Positions 1 to 9,056 of a stretch of 38,982 nt of DNA are shown here, one piece after another (the stretch's first letter is position 1; each line of letters opens with the position of its first letter). The stretch spans positions 1 to 38,982 of the forward strand of contig QIAM01000005.1 in assembly GCA_003225555.1 (NCBI GenBank), written 5' to 3'. Origin of the DNA: Acidobacteriota bacterium. GTDB lineage: Bacteria > Acidobacteriota > Terriglobia > Terriglobales > Acidobacteriaceae. A program made the position numbers and the translations under genes. Below the pieces are notes generated by a model. The model was not told where the DNA came from, made no database searches, and saw only the letters and a list, made by a program, of their open reading frames with translations.

Positions 1-75
1 TTCTTCGGCCAACCGCCCATTCGAGACATCAAGGCATTGCGAGACAGCAACATCGTCGTGGTTAACGTGGCTTAG
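1..75 (+). CDS. C-terminal end of an unidentified protein (partial)
   Basis: The window opens inside a reading frame that starts in phase with base 1 and ends at a TAG at 73-75, giving 24 residues that finish in a hydrophobic run (IVVVNVA). Nothing in this tail is diagnostic of a family. It lies on the same strand as the following integrase, 244 bp upstream of it, so it is probably the last cargo gene of the island that this integrase terminates. Function not recognised. Confidence 0.4.
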   Translation, partial: FFGQPPIRDIKALRDSNIVVVNVA

Positions 76-319
76 CCAGAGCTACAGTTGGAACTGAAGC
101 CGATCAGTCCTCATAAACTCACTTGCGTCACTTTATTCCCGGATCATCGGCAAACCGGTAGCTACAGATCTTCGTCAAAGCCGCTGCTTCCTGGGTTATC
201 TGTAGTCACTGACTTGAGGCCGCTCAAATGTATGACAACGGTGCTATCTCGACCGCTGTTCACGCAATCTGTCGATAATCGGAATCTGAGCGGGAGTGCA
301 ATCTCAAGGAGGCGGCACA

Positions 320-1535
320 ATGGCGCAAAGACGACAACGAGGTTGGCTAAAGAAGGAAACTCGGACTCAAGGCGAGACATGGGTGCTCTATTTTCGAACC
401 ACGCGAAAGTTCGACGGCAGACGGGTGGAAAACAAGGTCCCTATTGGGTTCGTCCTCGATTTTCCTGATAAAAGCAGCGCGTGGGCTGAAGTCGAACGAC
501 TGCATCTCGCGCTCAATCCGGTGGATTCGCGACGGGGTGTGACATTTGCCGACTTGGTTGGTGGATCGTTCAGAATCCATACACCCCAAAGCGCATACCA
601 CAATAAAAGGCTACGAGCGAGTCCTCCGGAATCGCTTGCTACCAAAGTGGGGTTCGAGAATCGCGCTGGGTATAGAACCACTGGAAATCGAGCAATGGCT
701 GACGACCTTGAAAAGGGAGGAAGGACTTGAAAATCCAACGCTCGACCGAATGCGTCGTGTCATGTCGATGGTTTATCGCCATGGCCAACGATATGGCTTG
801 ATTTCCCGAAGTCAAGAGTCGAACCCGATGCGCTTTGTTCGCTGCAAGACGACCAGCGGATACGAAGCGATGATCATAACGCCCGAACAAGCCTATGAAA
901 TCGTTCGTAATTTGCGAGAGCCGGAACGAACCCTGACGCTCCTGGCTGCAGGCACGGGCCTTCGAATCTCCGAGTGCCTGGGTCTGCAATGGCAAGATGC
1001 GAATTTCGCTGACGCAATGATCCATGTGCGTCGCACTTGGACTTGTGGCCAAGTGGGTTTGCCGAAGACCAAAGCTTCAAAGGGTCCTGTGCCGCTCCAT
1101 CCGTTGCTCGCCGAATTCCTGCTTTCTTGGAAACAGAAAACCCCATATCCGCAGCCGGGCGACTGGGTTTTTGCTTCGTTTCGACTGCATGGCAAACAGC
1201 CGCGCGTAGCGAATATGCTTGTCGAAGATTATCTGCGGCCCGCTGCAGCGAAGGCTGGAATTCTTTCATCGCATCGGGATGACTGCGGTCGATTGGTGGA
1301 GGATGATCCGCGACGGTTCGGATTTCACAATCTTCGGCACAGTCTGGCGTCGTTCCTGGTTCGGATCAGAACAGATCCGAAGACCGTACAAACTCTGCTT
1401 CGCCACAGCGATGTCAAACTGACGCTGCAGTTTTACAGCCACGCTGTCAGCCAGGATCGCATGGCCGCAGCGGGAGAAATGCTAACTGCGATTTTGAGCC
1501 ACGCAGTGGACCAAAGCGGACTGAAAGCGGACTGA
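320..1535 (+). pseudogene. Tyrosine recombinase/integrase 1, frameshifted
   Basis: The start at 320 is fixed by a strong ribosome binding site (AAGGAGG at 305-311, about 8 bases before the ATG). The N-terminal arm-binding/SAM-like part reads in one frame up to about 545, then the protein continues in another frame (DRSESIHPKAHTTIKGYERV) to the stop at 1535. Compared with my memory of related Acidobacteria integrases, some 15-20 residues are also missing at the break, so this looks like a small out-of-phase deletion rather than a one-base slip. The catalytic domain is complete: Arg in GTGLRISE, Lys in LPKTKASK, HNLRH box, RHSD box and the Tyr nucleophile in LQFYSHA. The gene ends 130 bp left of a tRNA-Phe-derived repeat, the usual place for an integrase next to its attachment site. 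Probably inactive unless the second frame is translated from an internal start. Confidence 0.85.
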
Positions 1536-1628
1536 AGAAAATACAATTGGCCGTAAGTCTTTGGCCATCATTCAGCTGCACTATGGCGTTCCTGGATATC
1601 CCTCGAATGCGGACTAAGAGCGGACCGG
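1515..1628 (+). repeat. Paired 10-bp repeats at integrase 1 end
   Basis: AGCGGACTGA occurs at 1515-1524 and 1526-1535, overlapping the last codons of the integrase, with an 11-bp period (one helical turn). A decayed second pair lies at 1608-1617 (TGCGGACTAA) and 1619-1628 (AGCGGACCGG), again 11 bp apart. The same arrangement recurs at 9570-9684 beside the second tRNA-derived repeat. Their spacing and place suggest arm-type binding sites of the integrase or of a directionality factor; this is inference. Confidence 0.5.
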
Positions 1629-1664
1629 GAATAATCGCTGGCTCTGACTAATCGCTTCAAAACA

Positions 1665-1709
1665 TGGTGGCCAGGGACGGAGTTGAACCGCCGACGCCAG
1701 CCTTTTCAG
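1665..1709 (-). repeat. att junction 1: 3' half of tRNA-Phe
   Basis: Read on the minus strand this 45-bp stretch is the 3' part of a tRNA: anticodon loop CTGAAAA (GAA, Phe), anticodon-stem strand GGCTG, variable loop GCGTC, T-arm GGCGG-TTCAACT-CCGTC with a pairing stem, acceptor strand CCTGGCC, then ACCA. The 5' half of the tRNA is absent. It is repeated near-identically at 9723-9767 and 31240-31284. A shared flank follows to the right, including GTAAGT at 1754-1759. It is the expected product of integration by a tyrosine recombinase into a tRNA-Phe gene. Confidence 0.8.
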
Positions 1710-2024
1710 GTTAATAAGTATTTACAACAACATAACAGGTCTTAGGTGGCTGCGTAAGTGCTTTAAAAGTCGTGGGAGCCAGTCCTATCTTGGGCTGGGA
1801 ACTTGGGCTGAGTGGTCAGCTTTCCTCGCGCTATGGGTTGAATCTTGAAACTATCCAGTATCTAGTAGTGATCAAAAAACCGCCTCATCCTTTGCCCGAG
1901 AAGGGGCGGACGACCTTTATGTCGGTGGAAATCCCCGGTGGCCGGGGCAGCACCGTAGCGTAGTCCGTAGTGCGGCACTGACCGAGATGAGCGCCGGATC
2001 AAGGAACCGCGAGATTGGGGATAG
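1710..2024. other. Gene-free left end of island B
   Basis: No convincing gene. The first 60 bases resemble the flanks of the other two tRNA-derived repeats (AAGTATTTACAA near 1717, GTAAGT at 1754). A short GC hairpin (CCCCGG-TGG-CCGGGG, 1933-1947) lies 77 bases beyond the stop of the minus-strand cation transporter; it has no T-run, so its role as a terminator for that operon is uncertain. Confidence 0.4.
1933..1947 (-). terminator. Possible terminator hairpin after the cus operon
   Basis: A perfect 6-bp inverted repeat (CCCCGG/CCGGGG) with a 3-base loop sits downstream of the last minus-strand gene of the metal efflux cluster. On the minus strand it is followed only by ATTT, so it is a weak candidate for Rho-independent termination. 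Confidence 0.25.
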
Positions 2025-2645
2025 CTATGCGCAGCAAGTTCTTGCCTTCAGCCCATCGAATCCTTCCTTCGCGATGATTGGAACCATGGTCAATGCGGCA
2101 ATCGGGTCTGCCCACCACCATCCCAACCCCGCATTGAGTACGAGACCAGCCAGCAAAATCGCCGAGAGATAGACACAAAAATCAGCTTGTCGCGCATCCG
2201 CGTTCATGGCTGCACTGCTCAGCGCATTGCCTACCTTCCTTTTGGCGCGCGACAGAATTGGCATAACGACAAGGGAGACACAGGCCAACGCGATTCCAGG
2301 AATACTGTGTTCAGGGGTTGTTTTCCTTGCGAGGTCCGATACAGACTCATATGTGATGTAGACGGCAAGGGCGAGGAAGCAGATCCCTACAATCCTGAGG
2401 CTCACTTTTTCATTTCTTTCTCGCCTCTCAACGTCAGAGTCGACCGACATTCTCCACAGCAATGTGGCACCAGACGTAACCTCGATGAAACTATCTATTC
2501 CGAAACCAACAAGGGAGATGCTCCCCGAAACAGCCCCTGCCGCGATCGCGACTAAGCCTTCGAGGAAATTCCACACAATCGTGAAATACTCAAGCCGCTT
2601 TCCGCGATGGGCAATCGCCTGGCGTGCAATCGTCAACTCATTCAT
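2025..2645 (-). CDS. CDF-like cation transporter
   Basis: A 206-residue membrane protein of the cation efflux superfamily, predicted to move a divalent metal across the inner membrane. Four to six hydrophobic segments are visible. The family marks are GFGIDSFIE in an early helix, an acidic and Asp/Ala-rich stretch ALSSAAMNADARQADFC before a later helix, and the C-terminal segment WWWADPIAAL-MVPIIAKEG. Acidic residues D and E in helices are the likely metal ligands. It lacks the long cytoplasmic domain of classic CDF exporters. The ATG at 2645 (MNELT) was chosen because family members begin shortly before the LEYFTI segment; a start at 2684 is also open and no clear ribosome binding site decides. 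It lies downstream of cusA and is probably co-transcribed. Substrate unknown. Confidence 0.75.
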   Translation of the reverse strand: MNELTIARQAIAHRGKRLEYFTIVWNFLEGLVAIAAGAVSGSISLVGFGIDSFIEVTSGATLLWRMSVDSDVERRERNEKVSLRIVGICFLALAVYITYESVSDLARKTTPEHSIPGIALACVSLVVMPILSRAKRKVGNALSSAAMNADARQADFCVYLSAILLAGLVLNAGLGWWWADPIAALTMVPIIAKEGFDGLKARTCCA

Positions 2646-2703
2646 ACTTGGAGCATACCAAGGGATCATCGGTGGCATCCGCAACGTGCGATCTACTACA
2701 GGC

Positions 2704-5700
2704 TCACTCTGTGGCAGAATGTCGTTCTTTCTCTTGCAATGTCCCCCGACGTAGCGCCCCCTCCTTCATCAACACGAAGAAAACTGGAACCAGAATCAGG
2801 ACGTGAATTGTTGATGTAATCATTCCGCCCACCATCGGGGCGGCAATCGGCTTCATCACGTCACAGCCGATACCGCTTGCCCAGAGAATCGGAATCAGGC
2901 TGGCGAGAACTGCGAATACAGTCATCAGCTTTGGCCGGAGCCGCTGCACGGCACCTTCAATAGCAGCCTCGTGAATATCGGCTTCTGTAAGCGGGCGATT
3001 TGATGCAATGCGCTTGTCGAGCGATTCATGGAGATACACGACCATAACGACGCCCGTTTCCACAGCGATGCCAAACAGAGCGATGTACCCAACCCACACC
3101 GCAACGCTAAAGTTGTAGCCAAGCAGCCACTGCAAGATCAGCCCGCCGGTCATCGCATAGAACGTGGGGAAGATCAGGACCATGGCTTCCGTTAGGTTGT
3201 GGAAGACCATGTACAGGAGCAGGAAGATCACGAAGAACACCACGGGCAAGATGATCTTCATCCGCTCCTCCGCCCGAAGCTGGAATTCATATTCGCCCGA
3301 CCACTGATAGGTGTATCCCGCGGGCAATTGCAACTTTTGACGAAGCATTTGGCTCGCCTGGTCCACGAACCCGCCGTAGTCGGTGGTGTTGAGATCAATG
3401 TAGACATATCCCGTGAGTTGGCCGTCTTCATCGCGGATCATCGCCGGGCCGCGCGAAAACGAAATCTTGGCTACTTCTGAAATCGGTATCTGTGCGCCAG
3501 AGGGTGTCGCAATCAACACGCGACTCAGTTCTCCGACGGTGTCACGAAAATCACGCTGGTAGCGGACATTGATCGGATAGCGACTGCGGCCTTCGACGTT
3601 TTCGGCAACGTTCATGCCTCCAATCCCAGACTCCACAGCTTGTTGTACGTCGGCAATGGTCAAACCGTATTTCGCCGCTTCTGGACGATTGACCTCCACA
3701 TTGATGTAAAAGCCCTGTGAAACTCTCTCGGCGAAAACTGAACGTATTTGCGGTAACCCCGAGAGAATCTGCTGCACCTGTGCCCCCAGCTTCTGGATTT
3801 GCTCCAGATTCGTGCCTTGGAGTTTCATTCCTACCGGCGTCTTGATCCCGGTCAGCGCCATGTCGAGGCGGTTTTGCACTGGCATGGTCCAGGTGTTCGT
3901 CAGCCCTGGGAACTGGAGCTTCTCGTCCATCTCGCGAATGAGCTTTTCGTAGGTCATCCCCGGCCTCCACTTCTCACGCGGCTTGAGCATCACTGTCGTG
4001 TCATACATATCGAGCGGAGCGTTGTCGGTAGCACTATCGGATCGGCCGACCGCACCGAAGACGGTCTCGACTTCTGGAAAGGATCGGAGAATCCGGTCCT
4101 GTTCCTGCAGGAGCTGCGAAGCTTGCGTGATTGAAATACCGGGAAGCGCCGTGGGCATGTAGAGCGATGAGCCTTCAAACAAGGGCGGCATGAACTGACT
4201 GCCCAGCTTGAACATCAAGGGGAACGTCACTACGAGGAATGCCAAATTGAGTAATAGAGTCGTTTTACGATATTTTAGGCAGAGTCGTAAAACCGGCAAA
4301 TAGACTGCCTGCGTAACTCTTGAAATCGGATTTTCCGATTCGGGCCGCAGCTTCCCTCGAATGAAAATGACCATCAGGATGGGAACCAGCGTGATGGCCA
4401 ACAAGGACGAGAAGCCCACGGCCAGAGTTTTCGTCCAGGCCAGCGGACGGAACATGCGCCCTTCCTGTGCTTCCAGCAGGAACACCGGGAGGAATGACAC
4501 GACAATAATTAAGAGAGAAAAGAACAGCGCGGGGCCCACCTGCTTGGCGGAGTCGATAAGAATGCGCACTCGCTCTCGTTCAACAGCCTTCTTCGCGGAT
4601 TTATCTGCGCTCGTGTCTGTCTCTTCGTGGAGGACTGGTCCATTCGAGGAATTCGCCTCCTCGAACACTTCTCCACTGGATGCCGGGCGCTCGGACAGGT
4701 GACGATATCCGTTCTCCACCATGACGATGGCGGCGTCCACCAAAACGCCAATGGCCAATGCCAACCCGCCCAGTGACATGATGTTGGAGCTGACGTTCAG
4801 GTAGTACATAGGAATGAAGGAGATCACGATCGCAATGGGCAATGTGAGAATCGGGATCAGCGCTGAGCGGAAGTGAAACAGAAACACAATGATGACAAGG
4901 GAAACAATAATCGCTTCCTCCAGCAGGCTATGTTTCAAGGTGTTGATCGATTCTCTGATCAGTCCGCCGCGGTCATAGCCGGAGACAACCTCGACTTCCG
5001 GCGGCAGCGATCCTTTGATCTCATCCAGCTTCTTCTTGACACCATTGATCACATTGAGAGCATTCAGCCCATACCGCATGACGACAATGCCACCCACGGT
5101 CTCGCCTTCGCCGTTCCACTCTGCGACACCCTCCCGTAAGTCTGGGCCGAAGGAAACCGTGCCTAGATCTTTGATGAGTACGGGCGTCCCGTTCTTCGCC
5201 ATGACCGGGACGTTGGCCAGATCATCGAGCGACTTCAGATAGCCCAGCCCGCGAATCATGTACCGCGTACCGCTCAGTTCCAGTACGCGACCACCGACTT
5301 CATTTGTACTCGACTTCACGCGGTCGATAACGGTCGAGAGAGGTATGCCATAAGCGAGCAGTTTGTTCGGGTCAAGCTGCACCTGATATTGACGCACGAA
5401 CCCACCGATACTCGCGACTTCGGCCACACCAGGAACAGTTGCCAACTGATAGCGCAGGTGCCAGTCCTGTATGCTTCGCAGGTCGGCCAGACTCCGCTTG
5501 TGACTATGATCGACGAGCACATATTCATAGACCCAACCCGCACCGGTCGCGTCCGGGCCGATGGCAGGATGAACACTTGCAGGAAGCCGGCCGGCGATCG
5601 TCTGCAGATACTCCACTACGCGAGAACGAGCCCAATAAATATCGGTCCCATCTTCAAAGACCACGAACACGTATGAGTCATTGAACATGGTCTGGGCCCG

Positions 5701-5946
5701 GACCGCTTTCACCCGCGGCGCGGCCAGCAAAGCAGTGACGATTGGGTAGGTGACCTGATCCTCGATGATGTTGGGTGGCTCGCCCTCCCAGTTGGTGTGA
5801 ATGATCACCTGCACGTCAGAGATGTCCGGCAGTGCGTCCAGCGGAATGTGGCCCATGGACCAGATTCCCGCCAGCGTAAGGAGAAGTACTCCGGTGAAGA
5901 CCAGGAAGCGATTGTGGGCGCACCACTCTATTATTCGGGAGATCAC
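2704..5946 (-). CDS. cusA: Heavy-metal RND efflux pump, CusA/CzcA type
   Basis: Inner-membrane proton antiporter subunit of a tripartite metal exporter, 1080 residues, the normal size for HME-RND proteins. The GTG at 5946 was chosen because GGGAGG lies 9 bases upstream; the open frame runs 29 codons further but into cusB. Seen in sequence: N-terminal helix followed by the porter-domain opening LPDISDVQV, TM4 proton-relay motif GVLVDAAIVMVEN (Asp about 404, Glu about 411), and a paired block of helices at the C-terminus. Met residues in NAPLDM and NRLDM match, by a from-memory alignment, two of the three Met that bind Cu(I)/Ag(I) in E. coli CusA; I could not place the third. An extra acidic/Ser-rich loop (about residues 421-460) follows TM4. 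Family assignment is firm; copper/silver rather than Co/Zn/Cd is inferred from the Met and from the neighbours. Confidence 0.9.
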   Translation of the reverse strand: MISRIIEWCAHNRFLVFTGVLLLTLAGIWSMGHIPLDALPDISDVQVIIHTNWEGEPPNIIEDQVTYPIVTALLAAPRVKAVRAQTMFNDSYVFVVFEDGTDIYWARSRVVEYLQTIAGRLPASVHPAIGPDATGAGWVYEYVLVDHSHKRSLADLRSIQDWHLRYQLATVPGVAEVASIGGFVRQYQVQLDPNKLLAYGIPLSTVIDRVKSSTNEVGGRVLELSGTRYMIRGLGYLKSLDDLANVPVMAKNGTPVLIKDLGTVSFGPDLREGVAEWNGEGETVGGIVVMRYGLNALNVINGVKKKLDEIKGSLPPEVEVVSGYDRGGLIRESINTLKHSLLEEAIIVSLVIIVFLFHFRSALIPILTLPIAIVISFIPMYYLNVSSNIMSLGGLALAIGVLVDAAIVMVENGYRHLSERPASSGEVFEEANSSNGPVLHEETDTSADKSAKKAVERERVRILIDSAKQVGPALFFSLLIIVVSFLPVFLLEAQEGRMFRPLAWTKTLAVGFSSLLAITLVPILMVIFIRGKLRPESENPISRVTQAVYLPVLRLCLKYRKTTLLLNLAFLVVTFPLMFKLGSQFMPPLFEGSSLYMPTALPGISITQASQLLQEQDRILRSFPEVETVFGAVGRSDSATDNAPLDMYDTTVMLKPREKWRPGMTYEKLIREMDEKLQFPGLTNTWTMPVQNRLDMALTGIKTPVGMKLQGTNLEQIQKLGAQVQQILSGLPQIRSVFAERVSQGFYINVEVNRPEAAKYGLTIADVQQAVESGIGGMNVAENVEGRSRYPINVRYQRDFRDTVGELSRVLIATPSGAQIPISEVAKISFSRGPAMIRDEDGQLTGYVYIDLNTTDYGGFVDQASQMLRQKLQLPAGYTYQWSGEYEFQLRAEERMKIILPVVFFVIFLLLYMVFHNLTEAMVLIFPTFYAMTGGLILQWLLGYNFSVAVWVGYIALFGIAVETGVVMVVYLHESLDKRIASNRPLTEADIHEAAIEGAVQRLRPKLMTVFAVLASLIPILWASGIGCDVMKPIAAPMVGGMITSTIHVLILVPVFFVLMKEGALRRGTLQEKERHSATE

Positions 5947-5948
5947 AA

Positions 5949-7619
5949 TTACATACCTCCCGTGGCATTGAGCGTGAGTTGCTTGTTCGCAATCGTCTGT
6001 CCGTTTTGTTGTGCCCTGATGGTGACTTGCCACGTGCCGCCGGAGCCGAGGTCGCCCTTGCCTTCATACATTCCGCCGCCCTTGTTGCTGGCATTGATGA
6101 CGGTTTTCATGGCGGCCATTCCCATCGCCGGCATTGCGGCCATAAAGAAGGTCACGGTCACGTTTGCTCCGGCGATTGGCTTCCCATCCTGTCCAGTCAG
6201 CTTCACACGAACCGTGTTGCTGCCCTTGTGCGGGGGATCAGGATCAGTCGTCAGTTCGACATTCGCTTGCTGTTGTGCGGGAGCATTCATCGAAGCTGCC
6301 TGACCAGCACCGGGAGGGGGGGGGACAAACGCTCCGGCGGCAGCTTGCAATTGGGCTTCGGAATCAATCAGGAAGTTGGCCGAAGTGACGATTTGTTCTT
6401 GTGCCTTTATGCCCTTCGTGACCACCAGCTCATCGCCGACTTGAGGCCCCAACTCGACTTCACGCGGCTCAATGCTCCCTTCGCCTTTGTAGACGAATAG
6501 CAAGCTCTTGGTTCCGGAATGAAAAGCCGCGCTGGCCGGGACGACCAACTGTAGTCCCATCGGGACCTTCGCACGGACATTCACGTACATTCCGGGTCTC
6601 AACTTCAGACCAGGATTCGCAAACACCAACCGCACCGGTAGCGTGCGCGTGTGCATGTCCAGCTGCGGAAGGATGTAATCCACGCGTCCGCTGAAGACCC
6701 TGCCCGGATTCGCATCGACCGTGACCTCTGCGGAATCACCAGGCTTGATCTTGCCTGCGTCGCTTTGAAATACCTGGGCGAGGACCCAAACGTCGGAAAG
6801 GTCAGCCACGGTGTACAGCATGGTTTCGGGCTGAACGTACATATTGGACAGCGCGTTTTTCTGCGTGATGTAGCCCGAAACCGGAGAAGAGATGGTGAGA
6901 TCCGTGATGGCCTTTCCGCCTTGATCCAACTTCTCGATTTCTGCAGGAGACACTTCCCATTGGAGAAGTCGCTCTTTGGCAGCACTGAAGAGAGAAGACG
7001 CACCTGAAGCCACCCCGCTCACTTTGCTTTGCTGCAAAGACTCGGAGTTCTTCTTGGCCAGCAAATATTCGTGCTCGGTCGAGACCAGGTCAGGACTGTA
7101 AATTGTGAACAAGGGCTGACCTTTGCCAACAAAATTGCCTGTAGCGTCGGCATAGACTTTGCGAATCCATCCAGCGAAGCGCGTCTGCACATAGGCTTGC
7201 CGCCGCTCATCAACCTGTACATTGCCGTAGAAACGAAGCTCAGTGCTGACCGGCTTGGATTCAACCTTCCCAAGCACAACGCCGATGCTCTGCATCCGCT
7301 GGGGCGTGAGCTGGAAGGGGGCAAGCGGCGTCTCAGGCATATTGCCGGCCTGATGGTCGCCTCCCGCTCCCGGCTCGGAACCCGAGGCGTTGGCCGATGA
7401 AGTTTGTGCCATCGCCTTCATGGACTCGCTTGCGGAACTGTTGCCAGGCTGCGACGCAGTTCCAGCGTGGCTCAAACGCCACCACAGGACGGACGCCACG
7501 GTCGCGAGCACAACGGTTGTGGTCAGTGCGATCCAACACGCGCGTCGATAATTGTTGTGTTCTGTACGGAGCATGTCTGGTCCCTCGTTTGCGTTCGTTC
7601 TCAAGTTGCGCTCGTTCAT
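5949..7619 (-). CDS. cusB: Membrane fusion protein, CusB type, with Met-rich C-terminal domain
   Basis: Periplasmic adaptor linking the RND pump to the outer-membrane channel, 556 residues, clearly longer than E. coli CusB (about 400). It has one N-terminal membrane anchor (ACWIALTTTVVLATVASVLWW), a Ser/Ala/Gly-rich linker, the barrel-sandwich and beta-barrel domains (SPVSGYITQKNALSNMYV, VDYILPQLDMHTRTLPVRL, LRPGMYVNV), and then an added C-terminal beta-sandwich of about 100 residues resembling YtkA/FixH domains. That last domain contains FFMAAMPAMGMAAMKT, six Met suited to Cu(I) or Ag(I). The start at 7619 overlaps the stop of the channel gene by 4 bp (ATGA), suggesting coupled translation; the ATG at 7574 also has a good GAGGG site. 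The stop lies 2 bp before the cusA GTG. Confidence 0.88.
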   Translation of the reverse strand: MNERNLRTNANEGPDMLRTEHNNYRRACWIALTTTVVLATVASVLWWRLSHAGTASQPGNSSASESMKAMAQTSSANASGSEPGAGGDHQAGNMPETPLAPFQLTPQRMQSIGVVLGKVESKPVSTELRFYGNVQVDERRQAYVQTRFAGWIRKVYADATGNFVGKGQPLFTIYSPDLVSTEHEYLLAKKNSESLQQSKVSGVASGASSLFSAAKERLLQWEVSPAEIEKLDQGGKAITDLTISSPVSGYITQKNALSNMYVQPETMLYTVADLSDVWVLAQVFQSDAGKIKPGDSAEVTVDANPGRVFSGRVDYILPQLDMHTRTLPVRLVFANPGLKLRPGMYVNVRAKVPMGLQLVVPASAAFHSGTKSLLFVYKGEGSIEPREVELGPQVGDELVVTKGIKAQEQIVTSANFLIDSEAQLQAAAGAFVPPPPGAGQAASMNAPAQQQANVELTTDPDPPHKGSNTVRVKLTGQDGKPIAGANVTVTFFMAAMPAMGMAAMKTVINASNKGGGMYEGKGDLGSGGTWQVTIRAQQNGQTIANKQLTLNATGGM

Positions 7620-8974
7620 GGCATATCCACCCCGGTCAGGAGCTCTAGTTCAGCGAGCGCCGATTCATGCTCCACCAGCTCGCTTCGATATTCCAGATCG
7701 AGGTTCAGAACATCGAGGAACCCGGAAAGCAGGCTTTCGAAGTCTTGGCGGTTCGATTGATAGGCAGACAGGGCTGATTGAAGGGTGGCTTCCGATTGCG
7801 GGACGAGACCATCACTGTAGATCTTCAATCGTTCCTCCGCAGTTGTTGCGCGCACATACTGCTGCTGTACTTCCGAAAGCACGCGCTGCGATTCGGCGCC
7901 CAGCTCTTGCCGTGCTCGCTCCTGACTTTCCTGCGCTTCCGCCAGTTCAGCTTTCTGTCGCCCGCGATTCGGCAGCCGAATGCCGAATGTCGCCATGTAG
8001 TAATCGCGGGTCTGGCTCCCGGTGTGTTCGTAGTTGTATTGGACGTTGAAGTCGGGACGGAAATTCTTGCGCGCCAGTTCCACCTGGGTCTCCTGTTGCC
8101 GCATGGAGGCCTGCTTTGAGTGCACATCCGGATTTTGCTCACGAGCTTTCTGCAACAGTTCGGCTGCCGAATACGGAAGACGTCTAACTGTGAGAGTCTC
8201 GGCAACGATGTCCGGGGACTCCTGCCGTCGTCCCAAGAACTGCTTGATCTGGGCTTCAAGCAGTCCTTCTTCCTGATGGTGGTGTGCGACCTCTTGAAGA
8301 ATCTTCGTGTGCTGCAACTGAGCTTTTAGCACATCCTGCTGATTGCCTTGGCCTACGCGGTAGCGTGCCTCGGAGGCCTCCTGTACCTGAGTCAACAGCG
8401 CGTCACTTCTCTGTAGAACCCCGAGGGTTTGCTGAATGTATGCGAGGCGGAAGTAGACCATTTTGAGATTCCCCACCACCGTTCTGCGAACTGAATCGGT
8501 CTGCGCTTCCATGGAATCCGCTTCATGTTCAGCGACCTGGGCGCGCAACTGCCGTTTGCCTGGGTAGGGGATGTCCTGCGAAGCGCCAAACCCGATGTAG
8601 GCAAAATCGCTGTTGCTGTAGCCCGCGAAAGGTCGCGGGCTGCCCACGCTGAACTGCTGCACCGAGAGTTGCGTCTCGGGCAGAGCAGAGACCTGCTTGG
8701 GAACGTTTCGTGAGGCCTGCGACGCGTGGAACGAGGCACCAATCTGCGGATTCTTTTGCTCTGCCTCTTGGATTAGTTCACGCAGAGACGTGGGCATCCC
8801 CGCGTACTCGACCATGCCGGGCGATTCAGGAGTCGAGCCCGGCAGTTCCGAATTTCCTGTCTGTTGAGCTGCCCCCTTGACCGGGAGCAGCATCGTGCCA
8901 ACGAGCACAGCCGCACTAATTAGCGAAATACGAGTACACCCGAAGAGACTTCGGGACAAATAAGTGGATTGCAT
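7616..8974 (-). CDS. cusC: TolC/CusC-family outer-membrane efflux protein
   Basis: Outer-membrane channel of the same tripartite exporter, 452 residues, the usual length. A signal peptide is visible (Arg-containing start, hydrophobic ISAAVLVGTMLLPV, cleavage near VKGAAQQ). No lipobox Cys follows, unlike E. coli CusC. Two related long helical halves rich in Gln/Ala/Glu follow, with typical TolC features such as FGIRLPNRGRQKAELAEA. A near-perfect ribosome binding site (GGAGG, five to six bases before ATG) fixes the start. It is the second gene of the minus-strand operon, after the small Cys/Met-rich protein, and overlaps cusB by 4 bp. Confidence 0.88.
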   Translation of the reverse strand: MQSTYLSRSLFGCTRISLISAAVLVGTMLLPVKGAAQQTGNSELPGSTPESPGMVEYAGMPTSLRELIQEAEQKNPQIGASFHASQASRNVPKQVSALPETQLSVQQFSVGSPRPFAGYSNSDFAYIGFGASQDIPYPGKRQLRAQVAEHEADSMEAQTDSVRRTVVGNLKMVYFRLAYIQQTLGVLQRSDALLTQVQEASEARYRVGQGNQQDVLKAQLQHTKILQEVAHHHQEEGLLEAQIKQFLGRRQESPDIVAETLTVRRLPYSAAELLQKAREQNPDVHSKQASMRQQETQVELARKNFRPDFNVQYNYEHTGSQTRDYYMATFGIRLPNRGRQKAELAEAQESQERARQELGAESQRVLSEVQQQYVRATTAEERLKIYSDGLVPQSEATLQSALSAYQSNRQDFESLLSGFLDVLNLDLEYRSELVEHESALAELELLTGVDMP

Positions 8975-9056
8975 CTTTCCTCCGCAAACAAACAGTAGTT
9001 TGTAGGCGCACGAACGTGCAGACGCACGAGTGCGTTGCAGCTCAGAGGAAAGACGA

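Noticed and set aside
1772..1963. 63-codon frame at the left end of island B
   Set aside because: No start signal, covers a GC hairpin and attachment flank; treated as non-coding.
8620..8645. GC-rich hairpin (AGCCCGCGA...TCGCGGGCT) within cusC
   Set aside because: It lies inside a well-conserved coding region and is explained by codons for SPRPFAGYS; no independent sign of regulation.
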